DNA from: Clostridiales bacterium
Lineage (GTDB): Bacteria > Bacillota > Clostridia > Christensenellales > Aristaeellaceae
NCBI GenBank assembly: GCA_015056365.1
Contig: SVGM01000005.1
Span: forward strand, 1 to 64,000
Length of the DNA stretch: 64,000 bases
Direction of reading: 5' to 3'
Part shown: positions 7,586 to 15,942 of the stretch, piece by piece
Layout: the number at the start of each line of letters is the position of its first letter
Numbering within the stretch: the stretch's first letter is position 1
Made by a program: the position numbers and the translations under genes
The notes under the pieces: generated by a model
Databases searched by the model: none
What the model was told of the DNA's origin: nothing
What the model saw: only the letters and a program-made list of their open reading frames with translations

Positions 7586-8425
7586 ATGAATGCAACGAAT
7601 GCAACATATTGCAAACGCCAGCGGCAGCTTGCTTTCTTGTTGGCTGTTGTGATGCTTTCATCTTTTATGGCGTGTGCCTTGTATGCTGCAGCGGAGTTGT
7701 TTTTACCCTCAGCGTCGGGTGACGTGGTTTTTGTCAAGGATGAACTTGTTGTGGACGCTAGCCACGCAGATCAGGGATATCTGATGGCAAAGCACGACCC
7801 TGATGACAAACCCCTGAAACTCCGTCTTACCTGTGGTAAAAACTCCATGACCTATGATTTCGAACCCAACGGAGCCTATGATATTTTTCCGCTCCAATTC
7901 GGCAACGGCAGCTACAAGCTGGAAGTGTTCCGCCAGGTGTCAGGCAAGCGCTACACACCTCTTTTGGAACAAACCATCGAGGTAGCGCTTGTCGATGAAA
8001 CACTGCCCTACCTCTACCCCAACCAGTATGTCAACTTCACCTGGGAATCCGAGGCTGTGCTGAAGTCCTACGAACTCTGCTACGGCGCAGATACAGAGAT
8101 GGAAAAATACCAAAGTATCTATCGCTATATGGCCAATCACATGATCTACGACTTTGACAAAGCCCGCAGCGTCAAGCAGGGATATCTTCCTGTGGTAGAT
8201 GACGTTCTGTTCGAGCAGAAGGGCATCTGCTTTGACCTGTCTGCTTTGATGGCGGCCATGCTCAGGGCACAGGGCATTCCTACCCAATTGGTCATTGGCT
8301 ATGCAGATAAGATCTATCATGCCTGGAATATGGTCTATCTGGACGGCCAGTGGATTTTGTGCGACATTACGTCCGATATTATGTGCATGGATGTTGGACG
8401 CTATACCACCGAACGCTTTTATTGA
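7586..8425 (+). CDS. Membrane-anchored transglutaminase-like protease-fold protein
   Basis: A 279-residue protein with one N-terminal membrane anchor (LAFLLAVVMLSSFMACALYAAAELF), an extracytoplasmic beta-rich region, and a C-terminal transglutaminase-like domain. The Cys-His-Asp triad is visible in KGICFDLSALMAAML, YHAWNMVY and WILCDITSD. GGAGG stands 8 nt before the chosen ATG; the earlier ATG in the track lies nearly on the promoter. It opens the pilus-like operon, so it may process or crosslink surface pilins, but that role is inferred from context only. Confidence 0.82.
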   Translation: MNATNATYCKRQRQLAFLLAVVMLSSFMACALYAAAELFLPSASGDVVFVKDELVVDASHADQGYLMAKHDPDDKPLKLRLTCGKNSMTYDFEPNGAYDIFPLQFGNGSYKLEVFRQVSGKRYTPLLEQTIEVALVDETLPYLYPNQYVNFTWESEAVLKSYELCYGADTEMEKYQSIYRYMANHMIYDFDKARSVKQGYLPVVDDVLFEQKGICFDLSALMAAMLRAQGIPTQLVIGYADKIYHAWNMVYLDGQWILCDITSDIMCMDVGRYTTERFY

Positions 8426-8458
8426 GCCGAATCCAAAAATAACAAGGAGGACACCGTC

Positions 8459-9496
8459 ATGAGCCGCAAACTACGTTTAAGCCACGAGGAGCTCTCTGTT
8501 CTGTGCGAACAGATCGCGCTTGTGCTCAGAGCCGGTCTGCCCATCCACGATGGCGTGGAAGCATTGTGCGAGAATTACAAAGGCACACGTTTCGAAAAGA
8601 ACTTTAATGATCTGAGCATCACGGTCATCGAGACCGGCAGCCTGTCCATGGGCTTCAAGAATGCTGAGGTCTTCCCGGATTATCTGATCTCCATGACCGA
8701 GATCGGCGAGAAAACCGGTGAACTGGACGGCATTATGGAAGAACTGTCCCTGTATTATGACCGTGAAGCTGCTAATCGCCGTTCCATCAAGAGCGCGCTG
8801 TTCTATCCCCTTCTGCTGATCATCATGATGGCGCTGCTCATCGGTGTGCTGGTCACGCAGGTGCTGCCCATTTTCGAGAATGTATACGGCAGCTTCGACT
8901 CTGGCTCCAGCGCGGGCTGGATGAACATGGCCGTCACCTTCGGCAAGGTAACGCTGATCGTTGCAGGCGTGCTGATCCTCGTTGTGATCCTCTTCCTGCT
9001 GGCCATCAAGCTGGACAGCAGCCAGCGTCTGCTGCAGTTCCTGCAGAATCTGCTGCCTCCGCTGAAGCGTCTGGAGCAAAAGCTGTCCGCCGCCCGTTTT
9101 GCCTCCACCCTTGGCATGATGCTGCGCAGCGGTTTCCCGCTGGACGAGAGCATGGATCTGGTGGAAAAGCTCTTTACCAACAAACGGCTGCGCCAGCGCG
9201 TGAGTCAGTGCCGCGAAAAGATGGAAGAAGGCGCGTCCTTCCCTGACGCGGTTGGCGAAACCGGCATCTTCGATCCGCTGCACTGTCGTATGATCTCCGT
9301 AGGTTTTCGTGCCGGTCAGACCGACCGGGTCATGAGCAAGCTGGCGGCCCTGTATGACGAGGAAGCCAACACCCAGATCGGACATCTGGTTTCCGTGATC
9401 GAGCCTTCCCTGGTGGCGCTTATGTCCATCATCATCGGCGCGATCCTGCTGTCCGTTATGCTGCCCCTGCTCAGCATTATGAGCAACATCGGCTAA
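8459..9496 (+). CDS. Type II secretion/type IV pilus inner-membrane platform protein (GspF/PilC family)
   Basis: This is the polytopic platform protein that couples the motor ATPase to pilin extrusion or retraction. It has 345 residues and the two characteristic tandem GspF domains, one with ALVLRAGLPIHDGVEAL and ITEIG-type EKTGELD motifs (about 10-135), the other with LMLRSGFPLDESMDLVEKLF and VGFRAGQTDRVMSKLAALYDEEANTQI (about 215-320). Three hydrophobic helices lie at about 115-150, 160-190 and the C-terminus. AAGGAGGA precedes the ATG. It belongs to the single-promoter pilus-like operon. Confidence 0.92.
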   Translation: MSRKLRLSHEELSVLCEQIALVLRAGLPIHDGVEALCENYKGTRFEKNFNDLSITVIETGSLSMGFKNAEVFPDYLISMTEIGEKTGELDGIMEELSLYYDREAANRRSIKSALFYPLLLIIMMALLIGVLVTQVLPIFENVYGSFDSGSSAGWMNMAVTFGKVTLIVAGVLILVVILFLLAIKLDSSQRLLQFLQNLLPPLKRLEQKLSAARFASTLGMMLRSGFPLDESMDLVEKLFTNKRLRQRVSQCREKMEEGASFPDAVGETGIFDPLHCRMISVGFRAGQTDRVMSKLAALYDEEANTQIGHLVSVIEPSLVALMSIIIGAILLSVMLPLLSIMSNIG

Positions 9497-9538
9497 GCTC
9501 ATGCTGACGCCCACCTCATTTGGAAAGGAGGAAAGACC

Positions 9539-9871
9539 GTGTCTGGAACCAAGCAACCTTCTCTGTGGAAAGGCCTTTTGCTCACGGTGCTGGTATTTGC
9601 GCTGCTTTTGAGCGTACTGGTGATCGGTACGTCCAGCGTGAACAACCGCAACGAAAGCCAGCAGATGGCTGAACTGGAAGCTTCCGTGCGCCGTGCTGCC
9701 GTGCTGTGCTATGCCGTTGAAGGCCGTTATCCGGAAAGCGCCGAAGAGCTTCGGCAGAACTACGGCCTTGCCTACGACCAAAACCGTTTCATTGTCCAGA
9801 TCGATGGTTTTGCTTCCAACCTCCTGCCGGATATCCGCATCCTGACCATCGGAGGTGAGGGAGATGAGTAA
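9539..9871 (+). CDS. Pilin-like small membrane protein (GspG-like C-terminal region)
   Basis: A 110-residue protein starting at GTG behind a strong AAAGGAGG. One N-terminal membrane helix (LLLTVLVFALLLSVLVIG) is followed by a helix and a short GspG-like globular region (AAVLCYAVEGRYPESAEELRQNYGLAYD). The YPESAEEL pattern is typical of pseudopilins. The classical prepilin cleavage motif (Gly before a Phe/Met and Glu at +5) is absent, so it may stay membrane anchored or be processed differently. It overlaps the next gene by 8 nt. Confidence 0.7.
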   Translation: MSGTKQPSLWKGLLLTVLVFALLLSVLVIGTSSVNNRNESQQMAELEASVRRAAVLCYAVEGRYPESAEELRQNYGLAYDQNRFIVQIDGFASNLLPDIRILTIGGEGDE

Positions 9872-10370
9872 GAACAAGTCCAGCAACGCCATTACCAACC
9901 ATGCCATCGGCGGTCTGTTTATTTTCTGCCTGATCGCCCTGTTTGCAGTGCTTGCCGTCACCCTGACGCTGACCGGCATGCGTGCCTATCAGAGCGTCAG
10001 CGAGGCTTCCACTGGCAACAGCGAAGCCCAGATCGTACTCAGCTACCTGCTCAACAAAGTCCACACCACGGATAGCTCCGCTGCCGTGACTGTCGTGGAG
10101 GATCAGGACCTGCAGTATCTCTGCCTGACCGAGATCCTCGAAGGCGACCCCTACGAAACACGCATTTACGCCTACGAAGGCTCCATGTGGGAGTATTTCT
10201 GCGAAGCGGACGAACCTTTTGAGCCTCAATACGGCGAATTGCTGGTAGACGTGGAAAAATTGGAGTTCCAGATGGAAACTCCCAGCCTTCTTTTCATTTC
10301 CGTTGCAATGCCTGACGGCGCAAACGAACAGCTGCACGTTGCGCTGCGTTCCCAGGAGGTGCTGCCATGA
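9864..10370 (+). CDS. DUF4860-like pilus-associated membrane protein
   Basis: A 168-residue protein with one N-terminal membrane helix (GGLFIFCLIALFAVLAVTLTLTGM) followed by an extracytoplasmic domain rich in acidic and aromatic residues (ICLTEIL-like LQYLCLTEILEGDPYETRIYAYEGSMWEYF). This matches the layout of DUF4860 proteins found next to clostridial pilus genes. I start at the ATG of MSKNKSS because GGAGGTGAGGGAG ends just before it; the track used an in-frame GTG. It overlaps both neighbours. No prepilin peptidase motif is visible. Confidence 0.7.
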   Translation: MSKNKSSNAITNHAIGGLFIFCLIALFAVLAVTLTLTGMRAYQSVSEASTGNSEAQIVLSYLLNKVHTTDSSAAVTVVEDQDLQYLCLTEILEGDPYETRIYAYEGSMWEYFCEADEPFEPQYGELLVDVEKLEFQMETPSLLFISVAMPDGANEQLHVALRSQEVLP

Positions 10371-10768
10371 AACGCTATCAGGGGAACATTCTGCTGATCG
10401 AACTGCTGATCGTCATTCTGTTTTTCTCCCTCTCTCAGGTGCTGATGGTGCGGGTATTTGCCTCCGCCCATCAAAAGTCTCAGGATAGCGGCATGCTTCG
10501 CCACGCCCTGCTTGCCTGCGAGAACGTAGCGGAACAGCTCAGCGTCAGCGAGGAGCCGGATACGGTGCTTCTCCGCCTTGGCTTCAATGGTCAGGATGGC
10601 CAGTATCTGTACTGCCATGAAAAAGGCTTCGATGTCTATGTGACCTGCCAGCGGCAGGATCAGCCCGGCGGCGAACTTCTCTCCTCCACCATCACTGCCC
10701 AAAAGGATGACGATGTGATCCTGACCCTTCCGGTTTCCTTCTATGTACAAAAGGAGGGAACGGTATGA
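10367..10768 (+). CDS. Divergent prepilin-like protein
   Basis: 133 residues. The N-terminus MKRYQGNILLIELLIVILFFSL resembles a type IV prepilin (short basic leader, Gly, hydrophobic helix with Glu), but Glu falls at +6 after the Gly rather than +5. The rest (residues 30-133) is a small extracytoplasmic domain with two Cys residues in the first half. Its ATGA overlap with the preceding gene indicates coupling. A minor pilin role is probable by position; the sequence evidence is the N-terminal helix only. Confidence 0.65.
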   Translation: MKRYQGNILLIELLIVILFFSLSQVLMVRVFASAHQKSQDSGMLRHALLACENVAEQLSVSEEPDTVLLRLGFNGQDGQYLYCHEKGFDVYVTCQRQDQPGGELLSSTITAQKDDDVILTLPVSFYVQKEGTV

Positions 10769-11229
10769 AAAAGCAAGATTCTCAACAGCGTGTTGGCGTG
10801 GGCGTATCGTCTGTGCTGATGATCCTGGTTGTGCTGGCCATGACGGCGCTTTCGCTGCTCGCTCTGGGCAGCGCCCGTTCCAACGAAAGCATGACCAGCC
10901 GCAACGCCACCGTGAGCGCGGCTTATTATGTGGCAGCGGATCAGGTGCAGCGCCAGCTTGCTGATATTGACGCAACCATTCTGCAGGGACAGGCGGAATC
11001 TGCTGACCTGTTCTGGTTTGAAATGCAGGGGTTGGACGAGGTCACCTGGACCGAGGAGGAAGTCGGCATTACCTTCCGTTTTTCTGTGGATACCGGCGAG
11101 GGACATACCATCGCTGTGACCGGTGTATTGACCGGAGAGGCTTTTCCCCGGTACAAGCTCACCGAACACCGGTTGATCAACAACGACGACCTGCAGGAAG
11201 ATACTTATCTTGTGTTGATGGGAGAGTAA
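10765..11229 (+). CDS. Pilus-associated membrane protein, PilX/GspK-like by position
   Basis: 154 residues with one N-terminal membrane helix (VSSVLMILVVLAMTALSLLALGSA), then NESMTSRNATVSAAYYVAADQVQRQL, a helix continuing outward as in PilX/GspK-type minor pilins (the Ser/Asn-rich turn then the AAYY helix). The C-terminal half is beta-rich. The classical cleavage Gly-x4-Glu is missing. It overlaps the previous gene by four bases and lies three bases before the ATPase gene. Confidence 0.65.
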   Translation: MKKQDSQQRVGVGVSSVLMILVVLAMTALSLLALGSARSNESMTSRNATVSAAYYVAADQVQRQLADIDATILQGQAESADLFWFEMQGLDEVTWTEEEVGITFRFSVDTGEGHTIAVTGVLTGEAFPRYKLTEHRLINNDDLQEDTYLVLMGE

Positions 11230-11232
11230 CGA

Positions 11233-12303
11233 ATGGAAGGTTTTGAAACGCTGGAGTATATCCTGAAAGAAACGCTGCTCAAAGGCGGCTCGGATATCTA
11301 TATCATCCCCGGTTCCCCGGTAACCACCAAGGTAAACGAAAAGTTCATCGCTTTAACCGAGGAAAAGCAAGGTACTGCCAACTGCACAAGCCTGATCGAA
11401 AAGATTTATCAGCTGGCAGGCAATCGGGACATCAACCGGCTGGCCGCTGAAGGCGACGATGACTTTTCCTTTGGTCTGGCGCACGTAGGCCGTTTCCGCT
11501 GCAATGCGTTCAAGCAAAGAGGCACCTTTGCCGCCGTCTTGCGCGCCGTGCCCTTTGAACTGCCCAACCCGGCCAATCTGGGCATTCCCAAGGCGGTCAT
11601 GGATCTGAGTTCCCGCCGCCACGGCATGGTGCTGGTCACCGGCCCCGCAGGCAGCGGTAAGAGCACCACGCTCAGCTGTATCATAGACCGCATCAACAAC
11701 GAAGCAGATGCTCACATCATCACACTGGAAGACCCCATTGAGTTCATTCATCCCCACAAGCGCTGCATCGTCACCCAGCGTGAAATCATGAACGACACGC
11801 AGACGTTTGCCCACGCGCTGCGCAGTGCCCTTCGTCAGGCGCCAGACGTGATCCTGCTGGGCGAAATGCGCGACTATGAGACCATTCAGACGGCGCTGAC
11901 CGCCGCCGAAACCGGTCACCTGCTGCTGTCCACTTTGCACACCGTAGGTGCCAGCAAAACCATTGACCGTATCGTGGACTCTTTCCCTGCTTCCCAGCAG
12001 GCGCAGGTTCGCATGCAGCTTTCGCTGGTGCTCAAAGCCGTGGTCAGCCAGCAGCTGATCCCCTCCGTCAACGGTGGTCTGGTCGCCGCCTTTGAAGTCA
12101 TGCTGGTGGACAACGCCATCGCCAACATGATCCGCGAAGGCAAGGTCCACCAGATGGACAACGTCATTTACGCCGGCGCCGCCCAGGGCATGACCACCAT
12201 GGACAATGACATTCTGCGGCTGTACCGTGCCGGTACCATCTCCAAGGAGAACGCGCTGATGTACGCCATCAACCAGGAACTGATGGCAAAGAAACTGAAC
12301 TAA
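11233..12303 (+). CDS. PilT-type hexameric secretion ATPase
   Basis: A 356-residue GspE/PilT-superfamily ATPase. It has an N-terminal domain (1 to about 100), Walker A GPAGSGKST, the Asp box TLEDPIEFIH, Walker B VILLGEMRD, a His box HLLLSTLHT and a C-terminal AAETGHLL...SQQLIPSVNGG region. The GEMRD and SQQL(I)P motifs are those of PilT rather than the longer PilB/GspE, and the length is PilT-like. It is the only motor ATPase in the operon, so it may power both directions of movement or partner with a distant PilB. Confidence 0.9.
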   Translation: MEGFETLEYILKETLLKGGSDIYIIPGSPVTTKVNEKFIALTEEKQGTANCTSLIEKIYQLAGNRDINRLAAEGDDDFSFGLAHVGRFRCNAFKQRGTFAAVLRAVPFELPNPANLGIPKAVMDLSSRRHGMVLVTGPAGSGKSTTLSCIIDRINNEADAHIITLEDPIEFIHPHKRCIVTQREIMNDTQTFAHALRSALRQAPDVILLGEMRDYETIQTALTAAETGHLLLSTLHTVGASKTIDRIVDSFPASQQAQVRMQLSLVLKAVVSQQLIPSVNGGLVAAFEVMLVDNAIANMIREGKVHQMDNVIYAGAAQGMTTMDNDILRLYRAGTISKENALMYAINQELMAKKLN

Positions 12304-12343
12304 ACGCAAAAAAGACCGCCAGGTGGTCGTTCATAAAACAGTG

Positions 12344-12387
12344 CAAGTCGTGACAGCATGCAATGCTGTCACGGCTTGCTTTTCTTT
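12344..12387 (+). terminator. Terminator of the pilus-like operon
   Basis: CAAGtCGTGACAGCAT pairs with ATGCTGTCACGgCTTG and is followed by CTTTTCTTT, 40 nt after the PilT stop. Confidence 0.82.
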
Positions 12388-12438
12388 GTGCTCCATGATA
12401 ATATCGCGAAGAATGTTGAAGTGATTGGGGGAGATTTT

Positions 12439-12984
12439 TTGACAAAAAATGACAATGCACATTCTGTCAGACTGGTTGAAAGCATAAGACGAAATGCAGG
12501 AAACGATGAAGCCAACAATTTTGAAGAAAAACTCCCACTGGCAAAAACTGCTGGTCTTGAGAAAAAATTCGAATGGGCGAAGAATGCTTGTGAATATCTT
12601 GAAGATCATTTTGACACCGAAACCGTGATAAGTATCAGGAAAGAATGTAGATGTAATGATGGCAAGTCAATCGCAAAAAAGATTTTGAAATATTTGAGTA
12701 AAGCAAATAGCATTAAACAGTTTGTAGAGACTTTTAATGCACATGAAACCTTTGCAATTCTGGAATACATATCAGAAAATAAGCTTTTATTCTGTTATCC
12801 TCAATGCTATTGCGCTTGTATAAAAAGAGTGCCGGCGGAAGTTTCAAAAACTTGGTGTTATTGTACATTGGGAAATGCGGAAGGAATTTTTCGAGAAGTC
12901 TTTAAGAGGGATGATATAAGAGTTACATTGCTTAAAAGCATAAAGACAGGTGGAGAGAAATGCGTGATCGAGGTGGAATGGTAA
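12439..12984 (+). CDS. AT-rich cysteine-containing orphan protein (DUF6144-like?)
   Basis: A 181-residue soluble protein from a TTG start, with GGGGGAG 5 nt upstream; the track's start lies inside the terminator. Cys residues cluster in ECRCNDG near the middle and in CYPQCYCACIKRVP and WCYCTLG in the last third, ending in KTGGEKCVIEVEW. The arrangement reminds me of DUF6144-type clostridial proteins, where a Cys-rich segment precedes such an ending, but I cannot verify this. Its A+T content is clearly higher than all neighbours, suggesting recent acquisition. A metal or heme role is possible but unproven. Confidence 0.7.
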   Translation: MTKNDNAHSVRLVESIRRNAGNDEANNFEEKLPLAKTAGLEKKFEWAKNACEYLEDHFDTETVISIRKECRCNDGKSIAKKILKYLSKANSIKQFVETFNAHETFAILEYISENKLLFCYPQCYCACIKRVPAEVSKTWCYCTLGNAEGIFREVFKRDDIRVTLLKSIKTGGEKCVIEVEW

Positions 12985-13063
12985 ATCAACAGATGATGAT
13001 TTTGTCTGCCGTATCGCTTTCATAACAGCGCACTTCCATACATAACTTCCACCATGTAGTGCA

Positions 13064-13095
13064 AAACGCCGTACTGCTTCAGCAGTACGGCGTTT
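13064..13095. terminator. Bidirectional terminator
   Basis: AAACGCCGTACTGCT pairs with AGCAGTACGGCGTTT, a near-perfect 15-bp stem with a 2-nt centre, between the orphan gene and the converging kinase operon. Confidence 0.82.
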
Positions 13096-13184
13096 ACTGT
13101 TTTACGAGCGCCACTCTACGCGGTCCTTTTATGGGAAATACGGTTCGAATAAGCATTACACGGACAGAAACTTATCGCACCATA

Positions 13185-14132
13185 TCAGGCTTTGCCCGTG
13201 CCCAGCCTGCCGGGGTGCTTCATGAACCGGCTCAACCCATTCAGCGGCTCCTCTCCGGTCTCCGGCCAGGTTGGCTGGGGGGTGAGGGTTTCGCTGAGCA
13301 CCCGGACCACCTCCGCATCATCCGGACGGCTGGCAGGATCGGCGCTGAGCATACGCTGGATCATCTGCCGCAGCTCACGGGGCAGGCCGCCCGACAAAAC
13401 CGGCGTTTCTCCGTCCAGCACAGTTTCGTAAAGGTAGTGGTATTTGGCCGCATCAAATCCAGGCAATTCTCCCGTCCAGATGCGGTGGATCATTGCGCCG
13501 AATGCAAAGGTGTCCAGCGCCGTGGTCATCTCCACAGGCTGTCCGGTCATCCGCAGGAAAGCCTCCGGGGACAGATACACCGGATCGCCCTCCAAACCGC
13601 TTCCCTCTGGCGGAGGATCATCCACCAGAAAGCCGCTGTCCAGATCGATCAGACGTACCAGATAATCCATGCCGGCAGGCGCCAGCAGTACGTGTTCCGG
13701 TTTCAAATCCGCATGGACGATCCCTTGCAGATGCAGTCGCTGCAGGCACAGCGCCAGATCAAGCAGCACCTGTCTTTTCTGTTTTTCGGAAAGGCCGTCC
13801 GTATTCTCCCCTGTCCGGGTGGTGGATACCTCCTCGCTGGCAGCATAATAATGCCCTTCGCAGCGAAAAAAGTCCAGCACCGGCACCAGCGTATCCCCGA
13901 TCACGCAGCTCATGGCGGAATAGAGGCGCTGTTTGCGGCGTTCAAAACGTTTGCAGCGTTCCTTTTGCTTTTTCTGTATGGGCGTATCCGTTGCCGCCGG
14001 ATACACGGGAGAAAGAAACTGCTTGAGAAAAAAACGTTCCGTGCCCCTCATGGCAATACACCAGCGGGCGCTGCCGCTGCCCGCCGTTCTCATCTTTGTC
14101 AGCAGGCTATATTCGCCAATCCTGTCCGTCAT
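13185..14132 (-). CDS. Protein Ser/Thr kinase of the VWA/PP2C-linked (TerY-P-like) type
   Basis: A 315-residue soluble eukaryotic-like kinase domain without a membrane helix. Visible elements are the Lys of subdomain II (FFLKQF), a catalytic loop VHADLKPEHVLL (HxD present, but His replaces the usual Asn), a metal loop LIDLDSGF in place of DFG, and YLSPEAFL as the P+1 region. A long basic segment follows the Lys (PIQKKQKERCKRFERRKQR). The ATG chosen (MTDRIGEYSLL) has GGAGG 9 nt upstream and overlaps the PP2C end by 26 nt. It is last in a VWA-PP2C-kinase operon. Confidence 0.85.
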   Translation of the reverse strand: MTDRIGEYSLLTKMRTAGSGSARWCIAMRGTERFFLKQFLSPVYPAATDTPIQKKQKERCKRFERRKQRLYSAMSCVIGDTLVPVLDFFRCEGHYYAASEEVSTTRTGENTDGLSEKQKRQVLLDLALCLQRLHLQGIVHADLKPEHVLLAPAGMDYLVRLIDLDSGFLVDDPPPEGSGLEGDPVYLSPEAFLRMTGQPVEMTTALDTFAFGAMIHRIWTGELPGFDAAKYHYLYETVLDGETPVLSGGLPRELRQMIQRMLSADPASRPDDAEVVRVLSETLTPQPTWPETGEEPLNGLSRFMKHPGRLGTGKA

Positions 14133-15093
14133 GTTCCGTTTCCTCCATGCGGTTGTAGTCCTTGGCATATGCAAGCCAATAGCCTCTCACAGCTTCATGA
14201 TCCCGCTTTTTGCGTCTAACGGGCGTAATGAAAGCCCGCTTGAGCCGTTCGTGTCGAGGGGCGAAGTACTGCTTCATGGCGTCGTAATGATCAAAGCCAT
14301 AAGGGCAGCAAAGCAGGGTAGCGTCGTCCTGAACAACGCTGCGCAGCTGTGTCTCTACGCGTTTCTGCCAACGAGCTGAATCCTTTGCGCGCTGCATAGC
14401 GTCAAGCAGCAGCATCTCCAGCTCCATGGGGTTGGCGATGGCGCTGTATACGCCGTCTGTGGCGCAAATCAGCATCCCCTGCTTTGCCAGCGGAAAACGC
14501 CGCATATGCAGTTGCACAGGCTTATCCGCACTGAGGAAGTTGCTCAGGGGAAGATCCAGATACAGGCTGTCAAATGCGTCATGTTCGCCGCGCACGTCGT
14601 CCACGGTATGCTGATGCAGACCGTTTTCATCAAGGGTATAACCCCGGCTGTCCCCTGCCCAGATCATGCAGCAGGCAGGATGCTGCCCCTGTGCCTCTGC
14701 CATGGCAGCGCAAAGAGTGGTGGGCAATACGCGCTGCATGCTGCCCACGATGCGCACACCGGCATCTTCGCAGTACTTTTTGGCAAAGCTGGACAGAACT
14801 TCCTGAAAGTCCTGCTGGAGTTCTTCCAGCATCTGTTGACCCTGCGCCGCCGTTACCGGAACCTGCATCCTCTCCTCGGCCCAGTTTTGCATTGTACGTG
14901 CTGCCAAACGCGACGCCAGATACGCGCCTGTCCGGCCGTCGAGGGATTCATAGCGTCTGCTGCCCAGCCCGCCGCAGCCATCCGTAACGCACAGCAGGGT
15001 TCCGCCGGCCAATTCGCACATAGCAAAGCTGTCCTCCCCCTGCTCGGAGACGACAGCACATTGCACCACAATAGCTTCACCCAGCAGCGTCAA
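14107..15093 (-). CDS. PP2C-family protein phosphatase
   Basis: A 328-residue PPM/PP2C phosphatase. The metal-binding acidic residues are visible in EDSFAMCELAGGTLLCVTDGCGGLGS, WAGDSRGYTL, CATDGVYSAI and VVQDDATLLCC, in the correct order. A C-terminal extension of about 70 residues (RHERLKRAFITPVRRKKRDHEAVRGYW) is basic and outside the catalytic fold. I prefer a TTG start 5 nt after GGGAGG; a nearby downstream GTG is a weaker alternative and the track's ATG lies deep in the VWA gene. It presumably reverses phosphorylation by the adjacent kinase. Confidence 0.85.
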   Translation of the reverse strand: MTLLGEAIVVQCAVVSEQGEDSFAMCELAGGTLLCVTDGCGGLGSRRYESLDGRTGAYLASRLAARTMQNWAEERMQVPVTAAQGQQMLEELQQDFQEVLSSFAKKYCEDAGVRIVGSMQRVLPTTLCAAMAEAQGQHPACCMIWAGDSRGYTLDENGLHQHTVDDVRGEHDAFDSLYLDLPLSNFLSADKPVQLHMRRFPLAKQGMLICATDGVYSAIANPMELEMLLLDAMQRAKDSARWQKRVETQLRSVVQDDATLLCCPYGFDHYDAMKQYFAPRHERLKRAFITPVRRKKRDHEAVRGYWLAYAKDYNRMEETEHDGQDWRI

Positions 15094-15121
15094 CGCCTCC
15101 TCCCTGTGGGCGCATCCGCGC

Positions 15122-15802
15122 TCAGATGGTGTTGCATACAGCGTCCAACACCTGACGATACTCCACTTCCAGCAAGCCTTCGCTGACCGTCTGCACATGG
15201 ATCACCTGACCCCACTCGGAGGAAATGCGGCTCCATTCCGGCGCGTCGGGCGCAAAGATCAACAGACGCTTGGCGTTTTCATCCATACCTCCGCCCAGCT
15301 GCTCATCTTCCCACCAAAGGCTCAATTCATCAAAATCCTTGGCCATGCCTTCTGGATACCAGGGCGCGATCTTGCCGTGACCCAGCTCATGCGTGGGCGC
15401 GTCGGACCACACCACTATGATATGGCGTTTTTTGACGCCTTCCCGGGTCCAATCGCTGCGAATGGCATAGCCAAGCGCTTCCAGACCGTCTTCAGGAATG
15501 TCGCCGCCGCCCTTTGCTTCAATACCTGCCACACACTCCTGGAACATCTGCGCCTGCCCGGGCAACACAAAAAAGTCGCTGCTGAGCATCGCTTCTTCAC
15601 CGTCATTGATATAATCACGGAACGCAATCACGCGCACACGAAGCTTATCGATGGTCTTATGCTTTTTTTCCATTTCTGCTGCGATATCCCGGTAGAGATT
15701 CAGCGCATTTGTCTTGACAAAATCCAGCACATGGCGCATGCTTCCCGTAGCATCGATACAAAAAACCATATCCACATGATAGGTCAGTTGATAGTTCTGC
15801 AT
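15122..15802 (-). CDS. VWA (MIDAS) domain protein, TerY-like
   Basis: A 226-residue single von Willebrand factor A domain without signal peptide. The metal-ion-dependent adhesion site is intact: DMVFCIDATGSM at the N-terminus (DxTxS variant), the Thr-equivalent in the GGGDIPEDGLEAL loop, and VVWSDAPTHELGHG. AAAGGGG lies 7 nt before the chosen ATG. It heads an operon with a PP2C phosphatase and a kinase, the composition described for TerY-P triads of tellurite/stress systems. No TerC/TerD genes are in this window. Confidence 0.85.
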   Translation of the reverse strand: MQNYQLTYHVDMVFCIDATGSMRHVLDFVKTNALNLYRDIAAEMEKKHKTIDKLRVRVIAFRDYINDGEEAMLSSDFFVLPGQAQMFQECVAGIEAKGGGDIPEDGLEALGYAIRSDWTREGVKKRHIIVVWSDAPTHELGHGKIAPWYPEGMAKDFDELSLWWEDEQLGGGMDENAKRLLIFAPDAPEWSRISSEWGQVIHVQTVSEGLLEVEYRQVLDAVCNTI

Positions 15803-15890
15803 TTTTTTGCCCCTTTCTGGCACCTTTCTTTAGTAAAGATTCTGCGTGAAAGATATGGATTCCTGCCGAAACGGGAAGGAATTGTTACCC

Positions 15891-15920
15891 TTGACAGCGA
15901 AATGAATAATGATGTGATTT
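15891..15920 (+). promoter_or_regulatory. Possible promoter of the membrane/disordered-tail gene
   Basis: TTGACA is followed after 18 nt by TGATTT, 23 nt upstream of the next start codon. The -10 is poor, so this is tentative. Confidence 0.35.
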
Positions 15921-15942
15921 AGCACACGGGAGTGAAGCATCC

